A stretch of DNA of 64,000 nucleotides from positions 1,691,501 through 1,755,500 of the forward strand of contig AP017991.1 of NCBI GenBank assembly GCA_003609755.1. The letters run 5' to 3'. Position numbers and translations under genes: made by a program. Positions 63,881-64,000 of the stretch are shown here, in pieces. Under the pieces are notes generated by a model. It searched no databases. It had not been told where the DNA came from and was given only the letters and a program-made list of their open reading frames with translations. The stretch comes from Planktothrix agardhii NIES-204 (GTDB lineage Bacteria; Cyanobacteriota; Cyanobacteriia; Cyanobacteriales; Microcoleaceae). The first letter of the stretch is position 1; the number at the start of each line of letters is the position of its first letter.

Positions 63881-64000
63881 ATGGCGTTTAATCATTTTGA
63901 AACCCGCAGAACGTTACCTAAAACGGCTGTCATCAGAGCATCAAGCCCGAATAATTAGGGCTTTAAAACTTCTGCAACAAGATCGAAATTTAGTTGATAT
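63873..64000 (+). CDS. RelE/ParE-type toxin, partial
   Basis: Starts at a TTG (63873) overlapping the antitoxin-like gene by 8 bases and reads LTKWRLIILKPAERYLKRLS, then QARIIRALKLLQQDRNLVD up to the window end. The LKPAERYLKRL pattern is typical of the first helices of RelE/ParE mRNA- or gyrase-targeting toxins. The 3' part is outside the window. Confidence 0.6.
   Translation, partial: MTKWRLIILKPAERYLKRLSSEHQARIIRALKLLQQDRNLVD

Overview
The window comes from a filamentous cyanobacterium, probably a Planktothrix/Oscillatoriales-type organism (the genus is an inference). Evidence for cyanobacteria is direct: allophycocyanin genes apcA-apcB-apcC, psaK, psbO, a group 3 sigma factor of the SigF type, the DUF3285 and PSI-accumulation-factor-like thylakoid proteins, many copies of the HIP1 octamer GCGATCGC, and heptanucleotide tandem repeats. 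Filamentous growth is suggested by a fraC-fraD-fraE-like operon (5286-7203) and a hormogonium-polysaccharide (hps) type locus (50298-58723). No CRISPR array, tRNA or rRNA gene was recognised.

Layout. 1-13.2 kb: housekeeping and signalling genes (aroQ, cinA, a CocE-type hydrolase, larE, fraCDE-like genes, a REC-GGDEF-EAL protein, a fructosamine kinase, msrA, a caspase-fold protein lacking its cysteine). 13.4-17.3 kb: a decayed restriction-modification island with two DNA methyltransferases around a restriction endonuclease-helicase gene broken by an amber codon and an IS630-type remnant. 17.3-32 kb: the most unusual region. It holds palindromic MITE-like elements, a broken fragment of an adhesin repeat gene, a 1190-residue three-part glycosyltransferase (TIGR03032-like, GT-like, TPR and OGT-type domains), and immediately downstream a 3441-residue type I secreted adhesin. 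The adhesin has 20 FG-GAP blades in groups of 7, 7 and 6, then 10 exact-length 294-bp Ig-like repeats, a Pro-Thr-Glu linker and RTX repeats. 32.3-40.6 kb: an SDR, argC, a GT2-TPR protein, two fasciclin proteins, an MBL-fold protein, trpG/pabA, dgkA, ybeY and two thylakoid-associated small proteins. 41.2-49.5 kb: photosynthesis genes (apcABC, psaK, psbO) with trpF and sigF. 49.6-61.1 kb: panD, the hps pseudopilin locus, a sulfotransferase and a GT2. 61.2-64 kb: rpmB, lysS and a toxin-antitoxin pair cut by the window edge.

Main finding. The 20 FG-GAP repeats of the giant adhesin are nearly identical in DNA, yet a handful of codons vary strongly at their first two bases while the third base stays fixed. 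Several pairs of repeat units differ only at those codons. This looks like focused diversification of a multi-blade beta-propeller binding surface, and it resembles the adenine-type signature of diversity-generating retroelements. No reverse transcriptase or template repeat is visible here. The adjacent OGT-type enzyme is a natural candidate for modifying this Ser/Thr/Asn-rich protein. Both ideas are inferences from sequence pattern and position.
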